From the NCBI GenBank assembly GCA_024697725.1, contig JAILFE010000073.1, positions 1-32,968 of the forward strand: a stretch of 32,968 nucleotides of DNA. The letters are read 5' to 3'. The position numbers and the translations under genes are program-made. Within the stretch, counting starts at the first letter, position 1; the number at the start of each line of letters is the position of its first letter. This document shows, one piece after another, positions 9,031-18,438 of the stretch. The stretch is from Oscillospiraceae bacterium (GTDB lineage: Bacteria; Bacillota; Clostridia; Oscillospirales; Ruminococcaceae). The notes under the pieces are model-generated. The model had not been told where the DNA came from, made no database searches, and saw nothing but the letters and a program-made list of their open reading frames with translations.

Positions 9031-9951
9031 TTATTGAAACTGAGTTTCTATCGTCTTTTCGGAACAGCTCGTAGAATATGTCCATCTGTCGATATGGTCG
9101 CCGGCGGTGAAATACTTTATGGGCGGCAGGGGAGAATCATCATCAAATACATCCACGAGTATAAGCTTGACCTTCATTTTTTCGGGTATCAGTGCTTTTA
9201 TGTATACTCCGGCGTGCTGTCCCTCCCTGACACCCGCACGAGGCTCGGCAAGTCCTGCAAGATTGGGCATGAGCTCCACGAATATACCGTATTCCTCGAC
9301 CGAACGTATAGTTCCGGAAACAGTTTCTCCGCAGGAGAACAAAGCTGCATTCTCGGTCCATGTGCCGAGCAGTTCCTTATGGGAGAGCCAGACTCTGCTG
9401 CCGTTTATACCCTTGACGACAGCACGGATATCCTGTCCGACAGAGAATCGGTCGGACGGGTGAGATATGCGCGATACCGATATCGCATCTATAGGTATCA
9501 GCGACGGTATACCGCAGCCTATATCCACAAATGCGCCGAACTGTTCGAGATGTGTCACCTTTGCAGATATGATATCGCCCGGTCTCAGTGAATATGTGAA
9601 GCTGTCGATATAATCCTGCTGAACGCTTCGTCTTGACAGTATAGCGGTCTGCTTCCCGCCGATATCCTTTATCGCGATAACGCGAAAGCAGACGGGCTTG
9701 TTTACCTTTGTTATAAGTGCGATATCCCGTGTCGTTCCGTCGCTTATCCCGACAGCGCCCTCTTCACGCGGTATCACCGCGTTCATTCCGGGGATATCGA
9801 CGATAAGGTCATGGCTGCTCGTACAGATGCTTACCCGTGCTTCGAGTATCCTTCCGCTGCGCATCGCCTCCGCAAGCGAATGCGGATCACGCAGAGCGCT
9901 GATATTTTCCGCAGTATTGATAAGTGAGCCCTCCGGCAGAAATCTTTTCAT
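9031..9951 (-). CDS. S1 RNA-binding domain protein (ribosomal protein S1-like, 306 aa)
   Basis: GDIISAKVTHLEQFGAFVDIGCGIPSLIPIDAIS and GETVSGTIRSVEEYGIFVELMPNLAGLAEP S1 motifs; a more degenerate N-terminal S1-like repeat. Confidence 0.88.
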   Translation of the reverse strand: MKRFLPEGSLINTAENISALRDPHSLAEAMRSGRILEARVSICTSSHDLIVDIPGMNAVIPREEGAVGISDGTTRDIALITKVNKPVCFRVIAIKDIGGKQTAILSRRSVQQDYIDSFTYSLRPGDIISAKVTHLEQFGAFVDIGCGIPSLIPIDAISVSRISHPSDRFSVGQDIRAVVKGINGSRVWLSHKELLGTWTENAALFSCGETVSGTIRSVEEYGIFVELMPNLAGLAEPRAGVREGQHAGVYIKALIPEKMKVKLILVDVFDDDSPLPPIKYFTAGDHIDRWTYSTSCSEKTIETQFQ

Positions 9952-9957
9952 TTTATT

Positions 9958-10114
9958 GACCGATCCTTTCCTCGCCGCAGCAGAAATGCCGCATTTGTGC
10001 CGTGATAAACGGCGATCCCTTTTTCTGTTCCGAGTTTATTGCCCCCAGGCAACTCTCTGTAATGGAGCAATAGTTTGTGCGGGAACAGTAAATATATATG
10101 CGCACGGATCGGTC
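9958..10114 (-). ncRNA. Candidate structured intercistronic/leader RNA upstream of the S1-domain gene
   Basis: Nested complementary arms GACCGATCC/GGATCGGTC, CTGTTCC/GGAACAG and ATTGCTCC/GGGGCAAT, plus hairpins GCCGT-ttatc-ACGGC and AAATG-cgg-CATTT (minus-strand sense). Confidence 0.5.
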
Positions 10115-10140
10115 TTTATACACGCACGGAAGAAAACCGC

Positions 10141-10488
10141 TCAGATGCAGCGTATATTATGCCCGCCGCAGTTCACTACGATGCGTGATACGTCCCTTGC
10201 ATCTGCTTCACGACATACGAATTCGGCAGAATATCTCCCTCTCGGCATATATCTCATGTCATTTCTGCCGAAAACGGGGTCGATACTGCATACGGGCGAG
10301 GTCGGACGGTTTATGTCATATAATCCGCTGTATACGGCATAGACCGTACCATAATCCTCATCTGCATAATTGTTTCGTGCGGTATTGCTCTTTACTGCGA
10401 TATCTAATACCTGCGGCACCTTTCTCCTTACGGCGCCGGCTGCCGCATCGCATTCATCGGGGGTATAGAATTCGGCTCTGATCTTCAT
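10141..10488 (-). CDS. Hypothetical protein (115 aa)
   Basis: Intact ORF with plausible RBS (GAAAGGATCATGATGCCATG); no family recognised. Confidence 0.6.
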   Translation of the reverse strand: MKIRAEFYTPDECDAAAGAVRRKVPQVLDIAVKSNTARNNYADEDYGTVYAVYSGLYDINRPTSPVCSIDPVFGRNDMRYMPRGRYSAEFVCREADARDVSRIVVNCGGHNIRCI

Positions 10489-10612
10489 GGCATCATGATC
10501 CTTTCATATGCAAAATACAAGCATTCCGACCTCAGAATGATCGGTTTCGTCCATGCTTTTATTTTGGGTCACTGTCTGTCTTTTATTCAAGGATTATTCT
10601 GACTTTTTCATG

Positions 10613-10648
10613 AAGAAAAAAAACGTCGGCAGGTAAGTCTGCCGACGG
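10613..10648 (-). terminator. Intrinsic terminator for the secreted hypothetical gene
   Basis: CGTCGGCAG-N6-CTGCCGACG, followed by a U tract on the minus strand. Confidence 0.85.
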
Positions 10649-10656
10649 AAGAACGA

Positions 10657-11436
10657 TCATATTTCGGTACGGATGCTTTTTTTGGATGACAGCTCATAGC
10701 TGCTGCCGTTTTTATTCAGCAAAAGATAGTATCTTTTGCCTGCTGTGACCTCACTGTCAAAGAGAACAACGTTGAATTCTGACTTGACACTGCCCTTTAC
10801 AGTCTTTATCACACGACAGGAATAAAGACCGCATCCTTTGCTGCTGTCGGATATCCGCCGCACCACTTCTGCATACACGACAGCATCCGAGGCGGCTGTG
10901 ATCTCGGATATATCCGAGGAGCGTATGTAATCCTTGGCGGCGACCGATGTGTCGGGGATTCCGCCCATATACTTCTTGAGCGCAGAAACGCTTTTCGGCG
11001 GATTCTGGATAGTTATGTCCGAAGCGGTCATGCCGGTGATCTGATTTGTGCTGTCAACGGATATCAGCAGATCGCCGTTGAGAGTATATCTGTCATGCTC
11101 GTAGTATACGGATATATCGGAATCGAGCATCAGAACATAGCGTTTTCCGGCTTCGAGACGGTCTGCGAGCTTTTCATCGGCAGTTACGTAGAAGTACTTT
11201 TCGGAAAGCGTGTTCTTGAGCGTGCGTATCACCTTGAATTTATATTCTCCGTCCTCCCTGCCGACGTATGATGCGAGAACAGAACAGTCGCTTTCGGAAA
11301 TACAGGTATATATATCAAAACTGTCGGCTTCTGCGTTATAGTATGATTCGGCACACGCTGCCATGCCAGACCCTCCGGCTGCGGAAAGCAGCACGGCTGC
11401 GGCAGCAGCGGCGAAACCGAGTTTATTCATTTTCAT
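10657..11436 (-). CDS. Secreted hypothetical protein with two related repeat domains
   Basis: Signal peptide MKMNKLGFAAAAAAVLLSAAGGSGMAACAES; internal similarity between the FKVIRTLKN..LEAGKRYVLMLD and CRVIKTVKG..VTAGKRYYLLLN blocks. Confidence 0.75.
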   Translation of the reverse strand: MKMNKLGFAAAAAAVLLSAAGGSGMAACAESYYNAEADSFDIYTCISESDCSVLASYVGREDGEYKFKVIRTLKNTLSEKYFYVTADEKLADRLEAGKRYVLMLDSDISVYYEHDRYTLNGDLLISVDSTNQITGMTASDITIQNPPKSVSALKKYMGGIPDTSVAAKDYIRSSDISEITAASDAVVYAEVVRRISDSSKGCGLYSCRVIKTVKGSVKSEFNVVLFDSEVTAGKRYYLLLNKNGSSYELSSKKSIRTEI

Positions 11437-11582
11437 AGCACTCTTCCTTTCGATGCCGCAGTGATACAGATAATACCCATATGCGGCAGAACCCTTTATA
11501 TAATAAATGTATCAGGAAGCATATATTTTTTCATTTGCACAGTGATTTTGTATACATGCACAAAAAGCAGAATATAATATAG

Positions 11583-12089
11583 TTATTTTTGTACAGAACT
11601 TTCTTCAGGGAAGCAGTTGTTTGTTGCAAGAGCACCGTTGTAATATGCGGGATCGCCTGTGACTTCTTTTATCACCTCGATAAAATCAGGCAGATCTATC
11701 ACCTGATCTTCGCTTTCAAGCTCAAGCTCTATCGTGGCATAGCGCTTTGAAAACGGATATTCATCCTCTTCAAACCTCTGACCCTTATAGGTGAGGATAT
11801 GTCTTGTCTTTATGACCGGCGCGATGCTGCTGTCAGCCTCTGTGAGCAGTCTTTCGTATTCCGCAGCAGTGATCTCGCGCTCATTTTCCTCACGGGAGAT
11901 CCCTCCGAGACGTTTTTTTTCGGTATAGTAGTATTTCACATCACCGCTTGCTATTCTTCGTACCCTGCGCTGTATATCCGGATCATTCCTTACAAGATAG
12001 GTCTGTGTGATATGAAGGTCCTTGTCATAGCTGACCGTTCCTTCGGCAGGCAGTTTTATAAGGAACTTGCGCTCTGTTTCAATATTCAT
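11583..12089 (-). CDS. CYTH-domain (triphosphate tunnel metalloenzyme) protein
   Basis: MNIETERKFLIK (ExExK signature), RVRR, YYTEKKR, EIELELES-like C-terminal acidic strand (ATIELELESED). Confidence 0.92.
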   Translation of the reverse strand: MNIETERKFLIKLPAEGTVSYDKDLHITQTYLVRNDPDIQRRVRRIASGDVKYYYTEKKRLGGISREENEREITAAEYERLLTEADSSIAPVIKTRHILTYKGQRFEEDEYPFSKRYATIELELESEDQVIDLPDFIEVIKEVTGDPAYYNGALATNNCFPEESSVQK

Positions 12090-12588
12090 ATGGTCTGACT
12101 CTCCTTATTATACTATACATTATAATAATACACCAATATGATTGTATCATGTTTTCTGTCAGTTTTCAATAGCGGCAGAAGTATTTTTACGAGTTAAAGG
12201 AAAAAATTCAGAAATCAGTTTACAAATTAAATAACTTATGATATAATTTTTATGCAGGAATATATATATGCTGTCTGCAAACAACTGATAATGTTTTTTC
12301 TGATCCTGTCCGTACAAGCGGAAGGCGATAATGAATTTTTTTTGATTATAATTTAAAAATAAGAGCGTTATTTTGTTAAATTTACAAATTAAACGATGTT
12401 TGTTCATTATTTGTTAATATGATTTGTGCGTTGTTGTTGTATAATTAAAATATGTTAATTTGTAACAATAATTTGTCGCAATATGTGTGATTTTGATAAA
12501 AGTAATTCCGGGGAACGGTATTATGTACGGCAGCTGCAATATCAGCGAGACGTTTATCATATTCATTTTTTGTTAGGAGGATGTCCGT

Positions 12589-13290
12589 ATGTCACTGGGA
12601 AAAGTACTTGTGGTCGATGATGATAACAATATCTGCGAGCTTCTGAAGCTGTATCTTGAAAAAGAAGGATATAATGTTATGGTTTCTCATGACGGCGAGG
12701 AAGCTGTCGTAAAATTCAGTGCGCTGAAACCAGATATCGTTCTGCTCGATATCATGCTTCCCGGTCTTGACGGCTGGCAGGTATGCCGTGAGATCAGAAA
12801 GAAATCCAATGTCCCGATCATCATGCTCACAGCCAAGAGCGAAACTATCGATAAGGTCGTTGGTCTTGAACTCGGTGCGGATGACTACGTTGTAAAGCCG
12901 TTCGACACCAAAGAGGTCATTGCCCGCATCAAGGCTGTATCCCGCAGAACGAGCCAGTCTGCGGTCGAGAGCGAGGTCAAGGAAGTAAGGTACGACAAGC
13001 TCGTCGTAAATATGACCAGATATGAGCTCAGGGTAGACGGCAAGGTCATGGATACTCCGCCCAAGGAACTTGAGCTTCTGTTCTATCTCGCATCAAATCC
13101 GAACAGAGTATATACAAGAGATCAGCTCCTTGACGAGGTATGGGGATTTGAGTACTACGGCGATTCACGCACCATAGATGTCCATATCAAGCGTCTGCGT
13201 GAAAAGCTCGAGAACGTTTCACCGAAGTGGGCGCTCAAGACAGTATGGGGTGTAGGCTACAAGTTCGAGGCCGACGAAGAAAATGCGTAA
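12589..13290 (+). CDS. OmpR/PhoB-family response regulator
   Basis: VLVVDDDNNICELL receiver, D in LLDIMLPGLDG, winged-helix C-terminus TRDQLLDEVWGFEYYGDSRTIDVHIKRLREKLE. Confidence 0.96.
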   Translation: MSLGKVLVVDDDNNICELLKLYLEKEGYNVMVSHDGEEAVVKFSALKPDIVLLDIMLPGLDGWQVCREIRKKSNVPIIMLTAKSETIDKVVGLELGADDYVVKPFDTKEVIARIKAVSRRTSQSAVESEVKEVRYDKLVVNMTRYELRVDGKVMDTPPKELELLFYLASNPNRVYTRDQLLDEVWGFEYYGDSRTIDVHIKRLREKLENVSPKWALKTVWGVGYKFEADEENA

Positions 13291-14725
13291 AAGCATTTTC
13301 TCTCAGATCTTCTATATTTGTATTTCTGCTATTACCGCATCTATCATACTTGTCGCCACAGTCCATATCTTCTTGTCGCTCGAGACTTACCACAGGGACA
13401 GGAGAAACGAGCTTATAAAATATACATGGAACGCGGTGCAGTATACGCAGTCGCTGATATTCAGCGGCGCTGATACGGGAAGTATTGAATTTATCACCTC
13501 TGCAGACAACTATCTGAAAAATCTCTCCAAATCGACCGGTGCGGAATTTATGATGGCCGATGCCAACGGCAGAAGGCTTGCAGCATCGGATAACGGTAAA
13601 TACGAGATGCTTGGTGAGGTTCCATCCGGCGTGATCGGACAGATCTCGGGAGAGGGAACGTATTCATACGGGAACTACGGCGGTTTCTATGCTGATACGT
13701 GGTTCATCATGGCATATAAGCTTGAATTCGGAAACAATACATACTATATCTTCGGCAGGCTCTCTTCGGAGGGTATGCACGCATATATGGGAAAGCTCGT
13801 TTTTTTCATAATCATCACTGCGCTTGTGATACTTATAGTCGCTTACCTTCTTCTCTCATACGCCGTGATGAATATCGTGCGTCCGATACGTGAGATGACA
13901 ATGGCGGCTCATAGATTCGGAGAAGGGGATTTTTCCGAAAAAGTACATATCAGCGACCGCAACGAGCTCGGATATCTCGCAAATTCCTTCAATGAGATGG
14001 CGTATTCTCTCGAAAGGATAGAGGAAAACCGCAAGAGCTTCGTATCCAATGTATCTCACGAGCTGAAGACCCCGATGACTACTATCGGCGGCTTTGTGAA
14101 CGGTATCCTTGAAGGTGTGATCCCAAAGGAAGAACAGCGCCATTATCTCAAGATCGTATCGGAAGAGATCGACCGTCTGGCAAGGCTTGTACGTTCCATG
14201 CTGAATATATCCAAGTATGAATCCGGTGAGATCAAGCTTCAGACCGATAATTTTGAAGCATCGGCTATTATCGTCAGAACGGTATTGCTTTTTGAGAGCC
14301 GGCTGGAATCCAAGAAGATCGAGATCAAGGGACTTGACGATGAAAAATTCTATCTCAATGCGGATATCGATCTTGTACAGCAGGTGATATACAATCTGAC
14401 CGAGAATGCGGCTAAATTTGTGAACGAGGGCGGTTATATCGAATTCAGTCATGAAGAACAGGGAAAAATGACTGCACTCAGGATCCGCAATTCGGGCGAA
14501 GGCCTGAAAGAGAGCGAAATGCTCAAGGTGTTCGACAGATTCTATAAAACAGACGAATCCAGAGGAAAAGATAAGACAGGCGTAGGGCTCGGTCTTTCTA
14601 TCGTTCGTTCGATAGTCAGACTGCATGACGGAACTATAACTGTAAGAAGCAAACCCGGAGAATATACCGAATTCGAGTTTACTTTGCCGACAGGTGCACC
14701 TCCGCCAAAAAAATCAACAAAATAA
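13283..14725 (+). CDS. Sensor histidine kinase (HAMP, HisKA, HATPase)
   Basis: Two TM segments, HAMP (VRPIREMTMAAHRFGEGDFSEKV), H-box SHELKTPMTTIGGF, N-box NLTENAAKF, GVGLGLSIVRSIV; start overlaps the RR stop. Confidence 0.96.
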   Translation: MRKSIFSQIFYICISAITASIILVATVHIFLSLETYHRDRRNELIKYTWNAVQYTQSLIFSGADTGSIEFITSADNYLKNLSKSTGAEFMMADANGRRLAASDNGKYEMLGEVPSGVIGQISGEGTYSYGNYGGFYADTWFIMAYKLEFGNNTYYIFGRLSSEGMHAYMGKLVFFIIITALVILIVAYLLLSYAVMNIVRPIREMTMAAHRFGEGDFSEKVHISDRNELGYLANSFNEMAYSLERIEENRKSFVSNVSHELKTPMTTIGGFVNGILEGVIPKEEQRHYLKIVSEEIDRLARLVRSMLNISKYESGEIKLQTDNFEASAIIVRTVLLFESRLESKKIEIKGLDDEKFYLNADIDLVQQVIYNLTENAAKFVNEGGYIEFSHEEQGKMTALRIRNSGEGLKESEMLKVFDRFYKTDESRGKDKTGVGLGLSIVRSIVRLHDGTITVRSKPGEYTEFEFTLPTGAPPPKKSTK

Positions 14726-14768
14726 AGGTGATATCGGAAAAGAGATTTTTACGGTATCACCTTTTAGA
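14724..14768 (+). terminator. Intrinsic terminator after the histidine kinase
   Basis: AAAGGTGATA ... TATCACCTTTT. Confidence 0.7.
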
Positions 14769-14770
14769 TA

Positions 14771-14800
14771 TTGTAAAGTAAACGGCACTGAAAGTGTAAT
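14771..14800 (+). promoter_or_regulatory. Possible promoter for the htrA-like gene
   Basis: TTGTAA-N18-TGTAAT; imperfect match. Confidence 0.35.
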
Positions 14801-14851
14801 TTCCATTGTCGTTGACTGTAAACGGTAAATTGACCGAAAGGAAAAACGCAA

Positions 14852-16750
14852 ATGGATGAATTTGATAAAAGCAGCCCAACAGGATATACGGATGATCCGA
14901 ATAATGCTCCCGGGAACAGTTCTCCCGCAGCAGAGTCTCCTTCGGAAGGTTATAATCCCGATGCTTTGGCGGAGGATAAAAACTCTGTGCAGCAGTGCAT
15001 AGATCCCGGGACAGCGAACAGCACAGGCAGCTTTTCCCAGGCTGTACAGGATCAGGGCAATGACAGCCGCTCCCAGGACGCTGCATACCGTCAGGGGAAT
15101 GCGCAGTACTATTATAATTCCGCACCGTATCAGCGTCCCGTATCCGGCGAACCTGTTCAGAACAATACTGTAAATACGCAGGAGGATCCGTTCGCTGAGG
15201 AGAAATTTGACAATACTCCGGATCAGCCGGTGAATTACAGGCAGTTCACACCGTATAATCAGCAGGGCTTTCCGCAGAACGGAGGTATGCCCGGCGGAAA
15301 TATGCAGTATCGCATGAACGATCCGCGCTTTTATGCCGCAGGATATAGTGACCAATACGGTCAGGCAGGACAGCCTAATGCAGGAGCATATGACAACCGA
15401 TACAGAACAGATGTATATCCGAACGCAGGAGCTGTGCCGCCCTATTACAACGGTCAACCCGTTGGCGGGATGGCGGGGAGGTATGATCCCACAGGCGGCA
15501 GACCAAACTCCTGCCCTATGGATATGCCAAAGAAAAAAAGGCTCTCCACGGGCTGGATAATCGCTTTCGTGGCGATCTTTATCCTGATGTTCACTGCTCT
15601 TATCATCATTCTTGCAATGATATCATATAAACGTCAGGATACGATAGAAGGCTATCCCGCAACAGTCGAGATCACCGAGCATGAGCCGGATAAAAAGACG
15701 GAAAGCACTCCGGCTGCCGCTTCATCGGAAAATAACGGCGTAAAGGTCGAACTTAAGATAACTCCGAAGCCGTCGGTGGATGATGATCTTTATGCGGACA
15801 AGGCGAAGGGTCTGCTCACAGTTGAAGGAGTTGCAGCTGTAGTTTCACCGGCTGTCGTTGATGTGGATGTTTTTTCCGAGACTAAGATATATCCTTCGAG
15901 CCGCGGCAGCGGTATAATCATATCAGCAGACGGATATATCGTCACAAATGCTCATGTCGTATCGGATTCGGCACTTGGCATCAGGGTCACGCTTTCGGAC
16001 GGAAAGGATTATACCGCCAACGTGATAGGCAGTGACAGCAAGACCGATCTTGCTGTACTGAAAATAGATGCCGAATCGCTCCCTTGCGCCGAGCTCGGCG
16101 ATTCCGATCAGCTCAGGCTCGGTGAAATGGTCGTTGCGATAGGAAATGCGGGCGGCTATTCCGGGACTGTCACTGTCGGCCATGTCTCCGGTCTCGGAAG
16201 ACAGGTAGTCGGAGAGACTACAGGCGGCTCAAAGCTCGAATGTATACAGACAGATGCAGCCATGAGCCCCGGAGTATCCGGCGGCGCTCTGATAAATATG
16301 TACGGTCAGGTCATCGGTGTGACATCATCGAAATACAAATCAAGTGAGCTTGACGAGGGACTCGGCTTTGCGATCACAATGAAATTTGCAAAGCCTATTA
16401 TCGAGGATATCATATCAAAGGGATATATCAGCGGAAGAGCGCGTGTAGGAATAACCTATATTGCGATCAACGACTATGATGCCGACCGTATGGGAGTACA
16501 CAAGGGACTTTATGTGCAGTCGATAGACAATTCATGCGCTGTTGCGGATACCGAGCTTGAGGTCGGTGATATAATCACAACGATGAACGGCAAAGAGGTC
16601 TACAGCGCCGAAACGGTCCGCAGCGTTCTTGACAACTGCAAGCCCGGAGATGTCATGAAGGCTCATGTATTCAGAAAAGGCATATCCACGGGCGAAAGCA
16701 AAGAATTTGACATTGAATTCGAGCTTATGCAGGACACTTCACTCAGCTGA
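14852..16750 (+). CDS. HtrA/DegP-like membrane-anchored trypsin-like serine protease with PDZ domain
   Basis: 632 aa; TNAHVVSDS (His), SKTDLAVLKID (Asp), MSPGVSGGALIN (Ser); TM segment STGWIIAFVAIFILMFTALIIIL; C-terminal PDZ. Confidence 0.95.
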   Translation: MDEFDKSSPTGYTDDPNNAPGNSSPAAESPSEGYNPDALAEDKNSVQQCIDPGTANSTGSFSQAVQDQGNDSRSQDAAYRQGNAQYYYNSAPYQRPVSGEPVQNNTVNTQEDPFAEEKFDNTPDQPVNYRQFTPYNQQGFPQNGGMPGGNMQYRMNDPRFYAAGYSDQYGQAGQPNAGAYDNRYRTDVYPNAGAVPPYYNGQPVGGMAGRYDPTGGRPNSCPMDMPKKKRLSTGWIIAFVAIFILMFTALIIILAMISYKRQDTIEGYPATVEITEHEPDKKTESTPAAASSENNGVKVELKITPKPSVDDDLYADKAKGLLTVEGVAAVVSPAVVDVDVFSETKIYPSSRGSGIIISADGYIVTNAHVVSDSALGIRVTLSDGKDYTANVIGSDSKTDLAVLKIDAESLPCAELGDSDQLRLGEMVVAIGNAGGYSGTVTVGHVSGLGRQVVGETTGGSKLECIQTDAAMSPGVSGGALINMYGQVIGVTSSKYKSSELDEGLGFAITMKFAKPIIEDIISKGYISGRARVGITYIAINDYDADRMGVHKGLYVQSIDNSCAVADTELEVGDIITTMNGKEVYSAETVRSVLDNCKPGDVMKAHVFRKGISTGESKEFDIEFELMQDTSLS

Positions 16751-16776
16751 CCGAAAAATGCGGAGAGGATAATGAC

Positions 16777-18423
16777 ATGGATAAAAAGTTCGATTTGGGG
16801 GCGTTTGTCAATATCTTGATAATTTCATCCATTGCCGTTATAATCGTTGTGATAAGCGTCAGTCATATCGGACGTCTGGAGACTTCGCCGCTTTTGCCGT
16901 GCGATGGAGGATGGCACTATGAGGACGGTGCGGATGTGGATCTGCACGATCTGCGCTACGGAAGCAATATCATTATAACCAGAGCTTTTGAAAAGGATGA
17001 GATCCGCGAAAAAGCGCTCTGCTTCAGGGCAAAGAACGTATTGTTTTCGGTAAGCTGCGGCGGAAGCGTACTGTATGATTTTGATCCGGAATATCCGAGC
17101 GTATACGGCAAATCTACCGGTACTTTCGTGCATTATGCAGGCATACCGTATGATGGCGACAGAGTAGAAGTCACGATACGCTACACGAATATATACAACG
17201 ATTCCTCCTGCTATTTCAGCAATATGTGCATAGGCACATCAGGCGAATACATCAGACACGAGTTCTACAGCAACATCCCGAAGGCGGCTGTTTCCGTATT
17301 CATGTTCATGATCGGCATGATACTCGAGCTGTTCGCAGTGATACTCGGGAAATACATTGGCAGGAGCCGTACAGCTACGATATTCCTCGGGATATTTGCT
17401 ATACTTGCGGCAGTCTGGACAGCAACAGAGACCATGATACCTCAGCTGATATGCATGGATCCTGCTGCTGTACATTTCATCAATTATATGATCCTGATAA
17501 CGATACCCCATTCTGCCATCATGTTTGTTTCTGTACTGACAGAAAACGAAAAAACGCCTTTAGTACCTGTTATATGCATAATAACCGTGTCAAACCTTTT
17601 CCTCAATATCATCTCTACCGTAACAGGCGGATATGATTATCACGAGCTGCTCAGACTGACGCATACCGTACTGTTTTTGGCAATATCATGCGCATTCTAT
17701 CTGACTGTCAGCAGCATCATCAAAAAGAGACAGGAAAAGCTCTTCTTAAGATCTATGGTAGGATCGTTCATCGTTATACTGATAACGGGACTTATCGATC
17801 TTTTAAGATACAGCATATCAAAAGGAAACAACGATACAGCATTTTTTCTGCGCATAGGACTTCTTATATTCGTTACTGTAATGGGCATATATACGCTCAG
17901 GGATCTGATCGTGCTCTCGAATCTGGGACATAAAGCGGCATTCATGAGGAAGCTTGCGTATAACGATGCCCTTACGGGATTTAACAACAGGACAGCATTT
18001 GCCGAACGCGAAAAGGATATCAATGACAACATGAACGGAACGATATTCTTTGTTCAGCTCGATATAAATGACCTGAAGCTTGTGAACGACAATTACGGTC
18101 ACAGCGAAGGCGACAGACATATCATCGCCGCATCCCGTGTGATAAGAGAGAGCTTCGGCAGGATAGGCTCATGCTACCGCACAGGCGGAGATGAATTTAT
18201 TGCTGTCATACAGGGAAAGAATCAGGACGAGATAGAAAAAGCAGAGCAGAAGTTCAATGAACTTATATCCGAATACAACAGCGCCGAGGAGCCCCCGGTA
18301 AAACTTGCGATCGCATACGGGATCTCGAAATATGAAGTCGGTGAGGATAACCCCGAAAAGGCGGAAAGGGAAGCCGACAAGCGTATGTATGAAATGAAGA
18401 AAAAGATGAAATCCGATAGCTGA
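16777..18423 (+). CDS. Membrane-bound diguanylate cyclase (7TM-type sensor, GGDEF)
   Basis: Multiple TM helices; DALTGFNNRTAF ... YRTGGDEFIAVI GGDEF signature. Confidence 0.94.
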   Translation: MDKKFDLGAFVNILIISSIAVIIVVISVSHIGRLETSPLLPCDGGWHYEDGADVDLHDLRYGSNIIITRAFEKDEIREKALCFRAKNVLFSVSCGGSVLYDFDPEYPSVYGKSTGTFVHYAGIPYDGDRVEVTIRYTNIYNDSSCYFSNMCIGTSGEYIRHEFYSNIPKAAVSVFMFMIGMILELFAVILGKYIGRSRTATIFLGIFAILAAVWTATETMIPQLICMDPAAVHFINYMILITIPHSAIMFVSVLTENEKTPLVPVICIITVSNLFLNIISTVTGGYDYHELLRLTHTVLFLAISCAFYLTVSSIIKKRQEKLFLRSMVGSFIVILITGLIDLLRYSISKGNNDTAFFLRIGLLIFVTVMGIYTLRDLIVLSNLGHKAAFMRKLAYNDALTGFNNRTAFAEREKDINDNMNGTIFFVQLDINDLKLVNDNYGHSEGDRHIIAASRVIRESFGRIGSCYRTGGDEFIAVIQGKNQDEIEKAEQKFNELISEYNSAEEPPVKLAIAYGISKYEVGEDNPEKAEREADKRMYEMKKKMKSDS

Positions 18424-18438
18424 TGGAGACAAGGAAAA

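Noticed and set aside
9034-9591. 185-aa plus-strand ORF opposite the S1-domain gene
   Set aside because: Shadow ORF; the minus strand encodes clear S1 motifs.
13856-15457. Antisense ORFs of 256 aa and 247 aa opposite the histidine kinase and HtrA genes
   Set aside because: Overlap strongly supported coding genes; compositionally biased translations without motifs or RBS.
14726-16776. c-di-GMP riboswitch near the GGDEF gene
   Set aside because: No GEMM-like consensus visible in the intergenic regions of this cluster.
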